Shown here: positions 8,693 through 17,600 of the stretch, piece by piece
How positions within the stretch are numbered: position 1 is the first letter of the stretch
How the letters are laid out: each line of letters begins with the position of its first letter
Assembly: GCF_008364555.1 (NCBI RefSeq)
Contig: NZ_VTUC01000003.1
Location: forward strand, 372,001 to 436,000
Direction: 5' to 3'
Origin: Enterobacter vonholyi
Lineage (GTDB): Bacteria; Pseudomonadota; Gammaproteobacteria; Enterobacterales; Enterobacteriaceae
DNA: 64,000 nucleotides
The notes under the pieces: generated by a model
What the model was told of the DNA's origin: nothing
Seen by the model: only the letters and a program-made list of their open reading frames with translations
Database searches by the model: none
Position numbers and translations under genes: made by a program

Positions 8693-9433
8693 TTATGGCT
8701 CATCCGGCCCAAGGGAATAAACCGGGTAACCATTTTCTCGCCATTCCATCAGAAGCTGCTGCTGCGTGGCGGACGGCACTTCGCCACACCAGACCAGCAG
8801 GGTCTGGCCGTCGAAAAACTCAGGCTTAAGCTGAGCCAGCGAGTGCGCCAGAACATCCACGCGCCAGCCCTTCTGGGTGGCAATCCACGCTTCCAGCCAC
8901 AGGCGGGTGGTATCGTGCACGTTCCAGCCGACTACCAGCGCATCTTTTCCGGCTTTGTTCTTCGCTGAGGCAAGGCAGACGGCAATATAGTTGATCAGCA
9001 CCCCGTCGAGCATGCTGAGCAGCGCCTGCAGGGTGGACTGCTGGCACTGCAGGCGTCGACGGAGCGGAATGAAAAGATGGGAGATCAGCGTCTGTGCCGG
9101 ATAGTCGCGGCCCTGCTCTTTTATCCATGCGCGCAGGCGCTGAAGATTGCCTGCCTGCAGGAGCCGCAGCAGGGTTTCCTGTTGTTCGCGCCAGAGGTGC
9201 TGCGTGTCCGGGTCGTCGTGGCTCAGCAGAGACTTCACTTTGCCGACCTGCACCCCGTTGTCGATCCAGCTCTTAATCTCGCGGATGCGGTCAATATCGG
9301 CCTCATTGAAAAGGCGATGCCCGCCGTCGGTCCTTTGCGGTTTGAGCAATCCATACCGTCGCTGCCACGCCCGTAGGGTAACGGGATTGATATCACAAAG
9401 GAGTGCCACTTCACCTATCGTGTAAAACGCCAT
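8693..9433 (-). CDS. mlrA: MerR-like transcriptional regulator MlrA
   Basis: A 246-residue regulator (E. coli MlrA has 243). The N-terminal MerR-type winged helix (MAFYTIGEVALLCDINPVTLRAWQRRYGLLKPQR) is followed by a C-terminal region that in this subgroup resembles a B12-binding-like domain without the cofactor histidine. In E. coli and Salmonella MlrA acts with RpoS and c-di-GMP enzymes to activate csgD, and so curli and cellulose. ATG 9433 is chosen because the HTH begins right there, although the frame is open for another 132 nt upstream. Divergent from btsS. Confidence 0.93.
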   Translation of the reverse strand: MAFYTIGEVALLCDINPVTLRAWQRRYGLLKPQRTDGGHRLFNEADIDRIREIKSWIDNGVQVGKVKSLLSHDDPDTQHLWREQQETLLRLLQAGNLQRLRAWIKEQGRDYPAQTLISHLFIPLRRRLQCQQSTLQALLSMLDGVLINYIAVCLASAKNKAGKDALVVGWNVHDTTRLWLEAWIATQKGWRVDVLAHSLAQLKPEFFDGQTLLVWCGEVPSATQQQLLMEWRENGYPVYSLGPDEP

Positions 9434-9650
9434 ATTCGCCCCCTGGCTTACGCGTTCCCAGCTTAACTGTAGACCCACTTTTGCGAACCAGGAAGGGTTG
9501 ATTGATTTTTGAACAAACAATGCGAAGCATGCACGATATTCAGAAAAAGGTGTGATAACGGACACGATTTTGTGCTTTTTTGGAATGCTTCAAAGAAAGT
9601 AACCCCGCATCAGTGTATGTTACGCGTTTTTAGCGTGTGCGGTTTTGAGT

Positions 9651-11336
9651 ATGTACGAGTTTAATCTGGTGCTGCTGTTGCTTCAGCAGATGTGCGTGTT
9701 TCTTGTCATTGCCTGGCTGATGAGCAAAACGCGCCTGTTTATCCCGCTGATGCAGGTCACCGTTCGTCTGCCGCATAAGTTGCTCTGCTACGTCACCTTC
9801 TCTATTTTCTGCATCATGGGGACTTATTTTGGTCTCCATATCGAAGACTCTATTGCCAACACGCGCGCGATTGGCGCGGTGATGGGGGGGCTGCTGGGCG
9901 GTCCCGTCGTCGGTGGCCTTGTCGGTTTAACCGGGGGGCTGCATCGCTATTCCATGGGCGGGATGACGGCGCTGAGCTGCATGATCTCCACGATCGTGGA
10001 AGGGCTGCTCGGCGGCCTGGTGCACAGCTATATGATTAAGCGCGGCCGTCCGGATAAAGTCTTCAGCCCGCTCACCGCCGGAGCCATTACCTTTGTGGCC
10101 GAAATGGCGCAGATGGCGATCATTCTGCTCATTGCCCGTCCGTTTGAAGATGCGCTTCACCTGGTCAGCAGCATTGCCGCCCCGATGATGGTGACTAACA
10201 CCGTGGGTGCGGCGCTGTTTATGCGCATTCTGCTCGACAAGCGCGCTATGTTTGAGAAGTACACCTCGGCGTTTTCCGCCACGGCGCTGAAGGTCGCCGC
10301 CTCGACCGAAGGGATCCTGCGCCAGGGGTTTAACGAAGAAAACAGCATGAAGGTCGCGCAGGTGCTCTACAAGGAGCTGGATATCGGCGCGGTGGCCATA
10401 ACCGACCGCGAGCGGCTGCTGGCTTTTACCGGCACCGGGGACGATCACCATCTGCCGGGTAAACCGATCTCCTCAGCCTATACGCTGCGCGCCATCGAAA
10501 CCGGCGAAGTGGTGTATGCCGACGGTAACGAAGTGCCTTATCGCTGTTCGCTGCATCCGCAGTGCAAGCTGGGCTCCACGCTGGTGATTCCGCTGCGCGG
10601 GGAAAATCAGCGGGTGATGGGGACTATCAAGCTGTATGAGGCAAAAAACCGTCTTTTCAGCTCGATCAACCGCACGCTGGGGGAGGGGATCGCCCAGCTG
10701 CTGTCCGCACAAATCCTCGCCGGACAGTATGAGCGGCAGAAAGCCCTGCTGACGCAGTCTGAAATTAAGCTGCTGCATGCCCAGGTCAACCCGCATTTCC
10801 TGTTTAATGCCCTCAACACGCTCAAAGCGGTGATCCGCCGCGACAGCGATCAGGCCGCGCAGCTGGTGCAGTTTCTGTCGACCTTTTTCCGCAAGAACCT
10901 GAAGCGGCCGTCTGAGATCGTGACCCTCGCCGACGAGATTGAGCACGTGAACGCCTATCTGCAGATTGAGCAGGCGCGTTTCCAGTCGCGCCTGCAGGTG
11001 ACGCTCTCCGTGCCGGACGAGCTGGCGTATCAGCACCTCCCGGCTTTTACCCTGCAGCCTATTGTCGAAAACGCCATTAAGCACGGCACGTCACAGCTCC
11101 TGGGTACAGGGGAGATAACCATTGCCGCCAGCCGTTTTAACCACCATCTGGTGCTGGATATTGAAGATAATGCCGGGCTTTACCAGCCTTCCGCCTCCGG
11201 CGGTTTAGGGATGAGCCTGGTGGATAAACGCCTGCGCGCCCATTTTGGCGATGACTGTGGCATTACCGTCGCCTGCGAGCCCGACCGATTTACCCGTATT
11301 ACCGTACGACTGCCGCTGGAGGAAAACGCATGTTAA
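9651..11336 (+). CDS. btsS: Pyruvate-sensing histidine kinase of the LytS family
   Basis: A 561-residue kinase, the same length as E. coli BtsS (YehU). A 5TMR-LYT sensor with about six membrane segments fills residues 1-200; a GAF-like domain spans about 215-355; then comes the His_kinase domain with phospho-acceptor motif [15 protein letters not shown] (His382) and an HATPase region ending in [12 protein letters not shown]. In E. coli BtsS binds external pyruvate with high affinity and, through BtsR, induces the pyruvate symporter btsT, which is not in this window. ATG 9651 is chosen over an in-frame TTG two codons upstream. It overlaps btsR by 7 nt. Confidence 0.95.
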   Translation: MYEFNLVLLLLQQMCVFLVIAWLMSKTRLFIPLMQVTVRLPHKLLCYVTFSIFCIMGTYFGLHIEDSIANTRAIGAVMGGLLGGPVVGGLVGLTGGLHRYSMGGMTALSCMISTIVEGLLGGLVHSYMIKRGRPDKVFSPLTAGAITFVAEMAQMAIILLIARPFEDALHLVSSIAAPMMVTNTVGAALFMRILLDKRAMFEKYTSAFSATALKVAASTEGILRQGFNEENSMKVAQVLYKELDIGAVAITDRERLLAFTGTGDDHHLPGKPISSAYTLRAIETGEVVYADGNEVPYRCSLHPQCKLGSTLVIPLRGENQRVMGTIKLYEAKNRLFSSINRTLGEGIAQLLSAQILAGQYERQKALLTQSEIKLLHAQVNPHFLFNALNTLKAVIRRDSDQAAQLVQFLSTFFRKNLKRPSEIVTLADEIEHVNAYLQIEQARFQSRLQVTLSVPDELAYQHLPAFTLQPIVENAIKHGTSQLLGTGEITIAASRFNHHLVLDIEDNAGLYQPSASGGLGMSLVDKRLRAHFGDDCGITVACEPDRFTRITVRLPLEENAC

Positions 11337-12049
11337 GAGTGCTGATTGTGGATGACGAGCCGCTGGCACGGGAAAACCTGCGCGTTCTGCTGCAGGAGCA
11401 GCCGGATATTGAGATTGTGGGGGAGTGCGCCAACGCCATTGAGGCCATCGGCGCGGTGCACAAGCTGCGCCCGGACGTGCTGTTCCTTGATATTCAGATG
11501 CCCCGCATCAGCGGGCTGGAGATGGTCGGCATGCTCGACCCGGAACATCGTCCCTACATCGTGTTTCTGACGGCGTTCGACGAATATGCCGTTAAGGCCT
11601 TTGAGGAGCACGCGTTTGACTATCTGCTCAAGCCGATCGAAGAGAAGCGCCTTGAAAAAACGCTCACCCGTTTACGCCAGGAGAGGACCGCACAGGACGT
11701 CACGCTGCTGCCGGAGAACCAGCAGCCGCTGAAGTTTATCCCCTGCACCGGGCACAGCCGGATCTATCTTCTGCAGATGGATGATGTGGCGTTCGTCAGC
11801 AGCCGCCTGAGCGGGGTGTTTGTCACCAGCGCGGAAGGGAACGAAGGATTTACCGAGCTGACACTGCGCACGCTCGAGAGCCGCACGCCGCTGATCCGCT
11901 GCCACCGCCAGTATCTGGTGAACATGGCGCACCTGAAGGAGATCCGCCTGGAAGATAACGGCCAGGCCGAACTGGTGCTGCGTGCCGGGCAAACGGTACC
12001 CGTCAGCCGCCGCTACCTGAAGAGTTTGAAAGAGGCGATTGGGCTGTAA
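11330..12049 (+). CDS. btsR: LytTR-family response regulator of the BtsSR system
   Basis: A 239-residue response regulator. The receiver domain (1-120) has the acidic pocket VDDE and phospho-acceptor Asp54 in [10 protein letters not shown], plus the conserved Lys in YLLKPIEE. A LytTR DNA-binding domain (about 135-235) carries [11 protein letters not shown] and [10 protein letters not shown]. It is co-transcribed with btsS, with the ATG inside the end of the kinase gene. The known main target is btsT. Confidence 0.95.
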   Translation: MLRVLIVDDEPLARENLRVLLQEQPDIEIVGECANAIEAIGAVHKLRPDVLFLDIQMPRISGLEMVGMLDPEHRPYIVFLTAFDEYAVKAFEEHAFDYLLKPIEEKRLEKTLTRLRQERTAQDVTLLPENQQPLKFIPCTGHSRIYLLQMDDVAFVSSRLSGVFVTSAEGNEGFTELTLRTLESRTPLIRCHRQYLVNMAHLKEIRLEDNGQAELVLRAGQTVPVSRRYLKSLKEAIGL

Positions 12050-12095
12050 AGCTGGTACACTGCGCGCCATTGCATCATCGACATTCGAAGGCTCT

Positions 12096-12566
12096 ATGCT
12101 AAGTAACGATATTCTTCGTAGCCTGCGCTACACCCTGAAAGCGAACAATAACGACATGGTGCGCATTCTTGCGCTGTCCGACATGGAATCCACGTCTGCG
12201 GGTTTTGACACGTGGATGACCAAAGAAGACGAAGAGGGCTTTGTCCGCTGCCCTGATATCATTCTGTCGGGTTTCCTGAACGGCCTGATTTACGATAAGC
12301 GTGGCAAAGATCCTGCCGCGCCAGAGCTGGCGCTGGAGCGTCGCGTGAACAATAACACGGTGCTGAAAAAGCTGCGTATCGCGTTCTCGCTGAAAACGGA
12401 CGATATCGTGGCGATCATGACCGAGCAAAAATTCCGCGTATCCGTGCCGGAAGTCACCGCCATGATGCGCGCGCCGGATCATAAAAACTACCGCGAGTGC
12501 GGCGACCAGTTCCTGCGTAATTTCCTGCGCGGGCTGACCCATCGGGTGCATCACCCGAAGGCGTAA
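12096..12566 (+). CDS. yehS: DUF1456 family protein YehS
   Basis: A 156-residue cytoplasmic protein of the DUF1456 family, which contains two copies of a roughly 65-residue helical unit: NDILRSLRYTLKANNNDMVRI near the start, and NNNTVLKKLRIAFSLKTDDIVAI near residue 85. There is no signal peptide or membrane segment. Function is unknown. It starts at ATG 12096, with GAAGG a few bases upstream, 46 nt after btsR, so it may be partly co-transcribed with btsSR as in E. coli. Confidence 0.9.
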   Translation: MLSNDILRSLRYTLKANNNDMVRILALSDMESTSAGFDTWMTKEDEEGFVRCPDIILSGFLNGLIYDKRGKDPAAPELALERRVNNNTVLKKLRIAFSLKTDDIVAIMTEQKFRVSVPEVTAMMRAPDHKNYRECGDQFLRNFLRGLTHRVHHPKA

Positions 12567-12577
12567 AGGCGGTAGGG

Positions 12578-12622
12578 GCGGCCTGATGACCTCACCCCGA
12601 CCCTCTCCCTCGGGGAGAGGGA
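12578..12622. repeat. Palindromic interspersed element with CCCTCTCCC/GGGAGAGGG core (copy 1)
   Basis: After yehS lies GCGGCCTGATG, then CCTCACCCCGACCCTCTCC, then CGGGGAGAGGG. The same block, almost letter for letter, recurs after asmA (57826-57871); diverged or inverted forms occur after mdtA/yegD (48553-48598) and after wzc (63946-63992). All four copies are intergenic. Confidence 0.8.
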
Positions 12623-12638
12623 GAAAACAAAATGCCAT

Positions 12639-12670
12639 AAAAAAAGCCGGAGAGAATCTCCGGCTTTTTT
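12639..12670. terminator. Bidirectional terminator between yehS and metG
   Basis: AGCCGGAGA (12645-12653) pairs with TCTCCGGCT (12657-12665) around a 3-nt GAA loop, with A-runs on the left and T-runs on the right. It therefore serves both converging genes, yehS and metG. Confidence 0.9.
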
Positions 12671-12671
12671 G

Positions 12672-14705
12672 TTATTTCACCTGCTGACCCGGCTTCGCGC
12701 CTTCGTCAGGGCTTAACAGGAAGATATCTTTCCCGCCAGGGCCTGCGGCCATCACCATCCCTTCAGAGATGCCGAAGCGCATTTTACGCGGCGCCAGGTT
12801 CGCCACCATCACGGTCTGACGACCGATCAGCACCTGCGGGTCCGGGTAGGCTGAACGGATGCCGGAGAAGACGTTACGCTTCTCGCCGCCCAGATCCAGC
12901 GTCAGGCGCAGCAGTTTGTCAGAACCTTCCACGAATTCCGCGTTTTCGATCAGCGCCACGCGCAGGTCGACTTTAGCGAAATCGTCGAAGGTAATGGTTT
13001 CCTGAATCGGATCGTCTGCCAGCGGGCCGGTGACCGGTGCCGCAGCCGCTTTAACCTCTTCTTTAGACGCTTCTACCAGGGCTTCAACCTGCTTCATCTC
13101 GATGCGGTTGTACAGCGCTTTAAAGGTGTTCACCTTGTGGCCGAGCAGCGGCTGCTGGATGGCATCCCAGGTCAGTTCGGTGTTCAGGAACGCTTCGGCA
13201 CGGGCCGCCAGCTGTGGCAGAACCGGCTTCAGGTACGTCATCAGCACGCGGAACAGGTTGATGCCCATAGAGCAGATCGCCTGCAGATCGGCATCGCGAC
13301 CTTCCTGTTTAGCGACAACCCACGGTGCCTGCTCGTCCACGTAGCGGTTTGCCAGGTCGGCCAGCGCCATGATTTCGCGCACGGCTTTACCGAACTCACG
13401 AGTTTCCCACGCGTCGCCAATGGTAGCTGCCGCGTCGGTAAAGGTTTTGTACAGGGCAGGGTCAGCCAGTTCAGCGGCCATCACGCCGTCAAAGCGTTTG
13501 GCGATAAAGCCCGCGTTACGGGAGGCCAGGTTCACCACCTTGTTGACGATGTCCGCGTTCACGCGCTGCACGAAATCTTCCAGGTTCAGGTCGATATCGT
13601 CGATGCGGGAAGAGAGCTTCGCGGTGTAGTAGTAGCGCAGGCTGTCCGCATCGAAGTGGTTCAGCCAGGTGCTGGCCTTGATGAACGTCCCGCGGGACTT
13701 GGACATCTTGGCGCCGTTCACCGTCACGTAGCCGTGAACAAACAGGTTGGTTGGCTTGCGGAAGTTGCTGCCTTCCAGCATGGCCGGCCAGAACAGGCTG
13801 TGGAAGTAAACGATGTCTTTACCGATGAAGTGGTATAGCTCTGCCGTGGAATCTTTCTTCCAGTATTCGTCGAAGCTCACGGTGTCGCCACGCTTGTCGC
13901 ACAGGTTCTTGAAGGAGCCCATGTAGCCGATTGGCGCGTCCAGCCAGACGTAGAAGTATTTGCCCGGCGCGTTCGGGATTTCAAAGCCGAAGTACGGCGC
14001 ATCGCGGGAGATATCCCACTGCTGCAGGCCGGATTCGAACCACTCCTGCATTTTGTTCGCCACCTGCTCCTGCAGCGCGCCGCTGCGGGTCCACGCCTGC
14101 AGCATTTCGCTGAAGGACGGCAGGTCGAAGAAGAAATGCTCGGAGTCACGCATGACAGGCGTGGTGCCTGAAACCACGGATTTCGGCTCGATAAGCTCGG
14201 TCGGGCTGTAGGTTGCGCCGCACACTTCGCAGTTATCGCCGTACTGGTCCGGGGATTTACATTTCGGACAGGTGCCTTTGACGAAACGGTCCGGCAGGAA
14301 CATGCCTTTTTCCGGATCGTACAGCTGAGAGATGGTGCGGTTTTTGATAAAACCATTCTCTTTCAGACGGGTGTAGATCAGCTCCGACAGCTCGCGGTTT
14401 TCGTCGCTGTGCGTGGAGTGATAGTTGTCATAGCTGATGTCAAAGCCAGCAAAATCAGTCTGATGCTCCTGACTCATTTCGGCAATCATCTGCTCCGGGG
14501 AGATCCCCAGCTGCTGCGCTTTCAGCATGATCGGCGTGCCGTGGGCATCGTCCGCACAGATGAAATTAACCTCGTGGCCGCGCATTCGCTGGTAACGGAC
14601 CCAGACATCAGCCTGGATATGCTCCAGCATGTGGCCGAGGTGGATTGAGCCGTTGGCGTACGGCAGTGCGCACGTTACCAGAATTTTCTTCGCGACTTGA
14701 GTCAT
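12672..14705 (-). CDS. metG: Methionyl-tRNA synthetase
   Basis: A 677-residue class I aminoacyl-tRNA synthetase, the same length as E. coli MetG. It shows the HIGH-type motif [12 protein letters not shown] near residue 20, the zinc knuckle [17 protein letters not shown] near 145, the KMSKS motif ([10 protein letters not shown] near 330), and the C-terminal tRNA-binding/dimerisation domain (about 575-677, [20 protein letters not shown]). It charges both initiator and elongator tRNA-Met. ATG 14705 matches the E. coli N-terminus [10 protein letters not shown]; an ATG three codons upstream is the alternative. It is divergent from apbC. Confidence 0.98.
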   Translation of the reverse strand: MTQVAKKILVTCALPYANGSIHLGHMLEHIQADVWVRYQRMRGHEVNFICADDAHGTPIMLKAQQLGISPEQMIAEMSQEHQTDFAGFDISYDNYHSTHSDENRELSELIYTRLKENGFIKNRTISQLYDPEKGMFLPDRFVKGTCPKCKSPDQYGDNCEVCGATYSPTELIEPKSVVSGTTPVMRDSEHFFFDLPSFSEMLQAWTRSGALQEQVANKMQEWFESGLQQWDISRDAPYFGFEIPNAPGKYFYVWLDAPIGYMGSFKNLCDKRGDTVSFDEYWKKDSTAELYHFIGKDIVYFHSLFWPAMLEGSNFRKPTNLFVHGYVTVNGAKMSKSRGTFIKASTWLNHFDADSLRYYYTAKLSSRIDDIDLNLEDFVQRVNADIVNKVVNLASRNAGFIAKRFDGVMAAELADPALYKTFTDAAATIGDAWETREFGKAVREIMALADLANRYVDEQAPWVVAKQEGRDADLQAICSMGINLFRVLMTYLKPVLPQLAARAEAFLNTELTWDAIQQPLLGHKVNTFKALYNRIEMKQVEALVEASKEEVKAAAAPVTGPLADDPIQETITFDDFAKVDLRVALIENAEFVEGSDKLLRLTLDLGGEKRNVFSGIRSAYPDPQVLIGRQTVMVANLAPRKMRFGISEGMVMAAGPGGKDIFLLSPDEGAKPGQQVK

Positions 14706-14842
14706 AGTAGGCATTACTTCTTTTAACTGTGAAAAGGGTTTTCGATCTTACCAAAAGGGGCATTATTAAGTAAGCACAAACCACGGCCTTTCAGGTAAAC
14801 TTGTTCATCTAAGGTCTTATTCACAAGAACAAAGGAGTCGGG

Positions 14843-15952
14843 ATGAGTTCTCAATCCCAGGCCAAATCACCGGAAGCCTTACGAGCAATGGTCGCCGGGA
14901 CGCTGGCTAACTTTCAGCATCCAACCCTGAAGCACAATCTCACTACGCTGAAAGCGTTACACCACGTTGCCTGGCTGGACGATACCCTGCACATTGAACT
15001 GCAGATGCCGTTCGTCTGGACCAGCGCCTTTGACGCACTGAAAGAGCAGACCAGCTCTGAGCTGCTGCGCATTACCGGCGCGAAGGCGATTGACTGGAAG
15101 CTGAGCCACAGCATTGCCACGCTGAAGCGTGTGAAAAACCAGCCGGGCATTAACGGCGTGAAAAACATTATCGCCGTCAGTTCGGGCAAGGGTGGGGTAG
15201 GTAAATCCTCCACGGCCGTCAACCTGGCGCTGGCGCTGGCGGCGGAAGGGGCAAAGGTCGGTATTCTTGATGCCGATATCTACGGCCCGTCTATTCCGAA
15301 CATGCTGGGCGCGGAAAACCAGCGTCCAACCTCACCGGACGGCACCCACATGGCGCCAATCATGGCGCACGGTCTGGCGACCAACTCCATCGGTTATCTG
15401 GTGACTGACGATAACGCCATGGTCTGGCGCGGCCCGATGGCCAGCAAAGCGCTGCTGCAGATGCTGCAGGAGACGATGTGGCCGGATCTGGATTATCTGG
15501 TACTGGATATGCCGCCGGGCACCGGTGACATTCAGCTGACGCTGGCGCAAAACATTCCGGTCACGGGGGCCGTTGTGGTGACGACGCCGCAGGATATCGC
15601 GCTGATCGACGCCAAAAAAGGCATCGTAATGTTCGAGAAGGTGGAAGTGCCGGTGCTCGGTATCGTTGAGAACATGAGCATGCACATCTGCAGCAACTGC
15701 GGTCACCACGAACCTATCTTCGGTACCGGTGGCGCAGAAAAACTGGCCGCGAAGTATCACACCCAACTGCTTGGGCAGATGCCGCTGCACATTACCCTGC
15801 GTGAAGATTTGGACAGCGGAAAACCGACGGTCGTCAGCCGTCCGGACAGCGAATTTGCAGATATGTATCGCCAGCTGGCGGGACGCGTTGCGGCGCAGCT
15901 CTACTGGCAGGGCGAAGTGATCCCGGGCGAAATCGCGTTCCGCGCGGTGTAA
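14843..15952 (+). CDS. apbC: Iron-sulfur cluster carrier ATPase ApbC (Mrp)
   Basis: A 369-residue P-loop NTPase of the Mrp/NBP35 family. A DUF59-like N-terminal domain (1-90) is followed by the deviant Walker A SSGKGGVGKSS (residues 113-123), Walker B DYLVLDMPPGTGD, and the CSNC motif (Cys283 and Cys286) that bridges an Fe-S cluster between two subunits. It carries and transfers [4Fe-4S] clusters in the cytoplasm. Start ATG 14843 has AAAGGAGTCGGG upstream. Divergent from metG, as in E. coli. Two inverted REP units follow the stop. Confidence 0.96.
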   Translation: MSSQSQAKSPEALRAMVAGTLANFQHPTLKHNLTTLKALHHVAWLDDTLHIELQMPFVWTSAFDALKEQTSSELLRITGAKAIDWKLSHSIATLKRVKNQPGINGVKNIIAVSSGKGGVGKSSTAVNLALALAAEGAKVGILDADIYGPSIPNMLGAENQRPTSPDGTHMAPIMAHGLATNSIGYLVTDDNAMVWRGPMASKALLQMLQETMWPDLDYLVLDMPPGTGDIQLTLAQNIPVTGAVVVTTPQDIALIDAKKGIVMFEKVEVPVLGIVENMSMHICSNCGHHEPIFGTGGAEKLAAKYHTQLLGQMPLHITLREDLDSGKPTVVSRPDSEFADMYRQLAGRVAAQLYWQGEVIPGEIAFRAV

Positions 15953-15968
15953 TACCTCTTCGCTTAGT

Positions 15969-16043
15969 GCCGGGTGGCGGCTTCGCCTTACCCGGCCTAC
16001 GAAATACGGTTTTGTAGGTCAGGTAAGCGAAGCGCCACCTGAC
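15969..16043. repeat. Pair of inverted REP units (BIME-like)
   Basis: A REP unit, GCCGGGTGGCGGCTTCGCCT and onward to 16000, is followed by an inverted partner at 16014-16043 that reads GTAGGTCAGGTAAGCGAAGC at its start. This is the classic head-to-head arrangement of enterobacterial REP elements. It fills the gap between apbC and the acetyltransferase stop. Confidence 0.85.
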
Positions 16044-16499
16044 TTACTCTAGCCGATAATGCATCAGATAGTACTCTCCGTCCGGAGAATCACCCGTCGC
16101 CTCAATGTGCCAGCCGTGCCGCTGGTAAAACGCAATAGCCCGCGCATTCTTCACCAGACACTTAAGCGAACCCGTACTGGTAAACGTTTTCTGCACGTGT
16201 TCAAGCAACTCATGCCCGACGCCCATGCTCTGATACTGCGGATCTACAAACAGGTTGTGCAGGAAATTATCGTTCGTCCAGACGGAAGCAAAACCCAGGC
16301 GATGGCCGTTCTGCGTGGCAACCCAAATCACTTCGTCACGCGTTACCGCGTCAAAGTCTTCAAGCTGCCAGTCTGAACCGTCCAGCCATGGCCAGGCTTC
16401 ACGCCGGGCGTGGAGGAAAAGCGTGCGCAGGAAAGGGCGATCGCTTTCCTGCCAGGGGCGAATCAGGATGGTATTAGCGGTGATAGAAAATATCTCCAT
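16044..16499 (-). CDS. GNAT family N-acetyltransferase
   Basis: A 151-residue protein with a single GNAT fold: strand TILIRPWQESDRPFLRTLF at the N-terminus, a central strand LHNLFVDPQYQ, the acetyl-CoA pyrophosphate loop QSMGVGHELLEHV, and the typical C-terminal FYQRHGWHIEATG. The acceptor substrate cannot be told from sequence. The start at ATG 16499 lies inside the end of the upstream rcnB (26-nt overlap); a start at 16529 is possible but would enlarge the overlap. The tight overlap suggests co-transcription with rcnB. Confidence 0.85.
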   Translation of the reverse strand: MEIFSITANTILIRPWQESDRPFLRTLFLHARREAWPWLDGSDWQLEDFDAVTRDEVIWVATQNGHRLGFASVWTNDNFLHNLFVDPQYQSMGVGHELLEHVQKTFTSTGSLKCLVKNARAIAFYQRHGWHIEATGDSPDGEYYLMHYRLE

Positions 16500-16797
16500 T
16501 GTAGGCTTTGTAGATTTTGCCATCCGCATCGCCGATCAGCACATAGTTCTCGCCCATGTAGGTCCAGTGGGTTCCGGCATCCGGAGCCGGCAGGTTACGC
16601 AGCTGGTACTGTTTGATGGTGTACTCCGGCGTTTGATACTGCGCCGGCGCCGTGTCGCCAATTTTGAATTTCGTGAAGTCAGCGATGAACTCTTTTTCTT
16701 CATAGGCCTTGATGCCGGATGCCGCTTGTGGTGCTGCATTCGCCGCGCTTGCCAGAGACATCACGACACCCAGAAGCAGCCATTTACACTTAGCCAT
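16474..16797 (-). CDS. rcnB: Periplasmic nickel/cobalt homeostasis protein RcnB
   Basis: A 107-residue protein. The signal peptide (WLLLGVVMSLASAANA, cleaved before APQAA) sends it to the periplasm. The mature part matches the E. coli RcnB (YohN) pattern closely: FIADFTKFKIGDTAP, then YTIKQYQLRNLPAPDAGTHW, and the ending AYNGDIFYHR. RcnB modulates Ni/Co efflux by RcnA in E. coli. Neither rcnA nor rcnR is beside it here, which is unusual. ATG 16797 has CTGGAG upstream. The last 26 nt overlap the acetyltransferase gene. Confidence 0.88.
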   Translation of the reverse strand: MAKCKWLLLGVVMSLASAANAAPQAASGIKAYEEKEFIADFTKFKIGDTAPAQYQTPEYTIKQYQLRNLPAPDAGTHWTYMGENYVLIGDADGKIYKAYNGDIFYHR

Positions 16798-17048
16798 TTT
16801 TTCTCCAGTTGAACGGTTTTTAAGTTTGATTTTGCCTGTCAACAATACGGCAACCTGCCTATTTTAAATATCAGACTATGGCTTGTTCGAAAAAAAATGT
16901 AACAAAAATGAACCTACCTGATAACCGTTTTCCGTTTGGTAAGCCTCATCGATGAAATGATCTTCACCAGCAAACAGACGCGACACTTCTTTACAGCATA
17001 GTGGTGTAATGCCCGCTAAGATGACCTCCGTTAAAACACGAGGTCACA

Positions 17049-17564
17049 ATGGACAACCGCAAAATCAATCGACTGCGCCGCTGGGCGCGGGAAGGGATAA
17101 TACTCGTTCTGCTGACGCTGGCCGTAGTGTGGGGTGTGGATCAATACCGAAAACCGATGCTCCCCGCCAGTTTTAGCGCAACACCGATGCAGAGCATCGA
17201 CGGCAACATTCACGATATCGCTGCGCTCAGCCAGGAGCGTCCGCTGCTGATTTACGTCTGGGCGACCTGGTGCAGCATATGCCGTTATACGACGCCCTCG
17301 GTTAATCAACTGGCAGAAGAGGGAGGGAACGTGGTGAGTATCGCCATGCGTTCTGGTGACAATGCAAAGCTTGCGCGCTGGGTTGAAAAGAAACAGCTGA
17401 AAATGCCGGTGATTAACGATGCAAACGGTGCTTTGTCGCAGCAATGGCAAGTGAGCGTCACGCCAACTCTGGTGGTTGTGTCGAAGGGGAACGTGGTGAG
17501 TACCACAACGGGCTGGACGAGCTACTGGGGATTGAAATTTAGGATGTGGTGGGCAGGGCTGTAA
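17049..17564 (+). CDS. Membrane-anchored thioredoxin-like protein, ScsD type
   Basis: A 171-residue protein with a cytoplasmic basic start (MDNRKINRLRRWAR), one membrane anchor (about 16-31), and a periplasmic thioredoxin fold with active site WATWCSICRY (Cys75 and Cys78) and the cis-proline in SVTPTLVVV. It resembles ScsD of the Salmonella scsABCD copper-tolerance cluster, which handles electrons for periplasmic disulfides. No scsA, scsB or scsC is adjacent, so its electron donor is unknown. ATG 17049 has ACGAGGTCAC upstream. A terminator follows directly. Confidence 0.85.
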   Translation: MDNRKINRLRRWAREGIILVLLTLAVVWGVDQYRKPMLPASFSATPMQSIDGNIHDIAALSQERPLLIYVWATWCSICRYTTPSVNQLAEEGGNVVSIAMRSGDNAKLARWVEKKQLKMPVINDANGALSQQWQVSVTPTLVVVSKGNVVSTTTGWTSYWGLKFRMWWAGL

Positions 17565-17568
17565 AAAT

Positions 17569-17597
17569 AACCCCTCTCCCGGCGGAAGAGGGGTTTT
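17569..17597. terminator. Bidirectional terminator between the ScsD-like gene and ddc
   Basis: AACCCCTCT (17569-17577) pairs with AGAGGGGTT (17587-17595), with TT following on the plus strand and an A-rich flank (AAAAATAA) that becomes a U tract on the minus strand. It ends both converging genes. Confidence 0.85.
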
Positions 17598-17600
17598 GTG

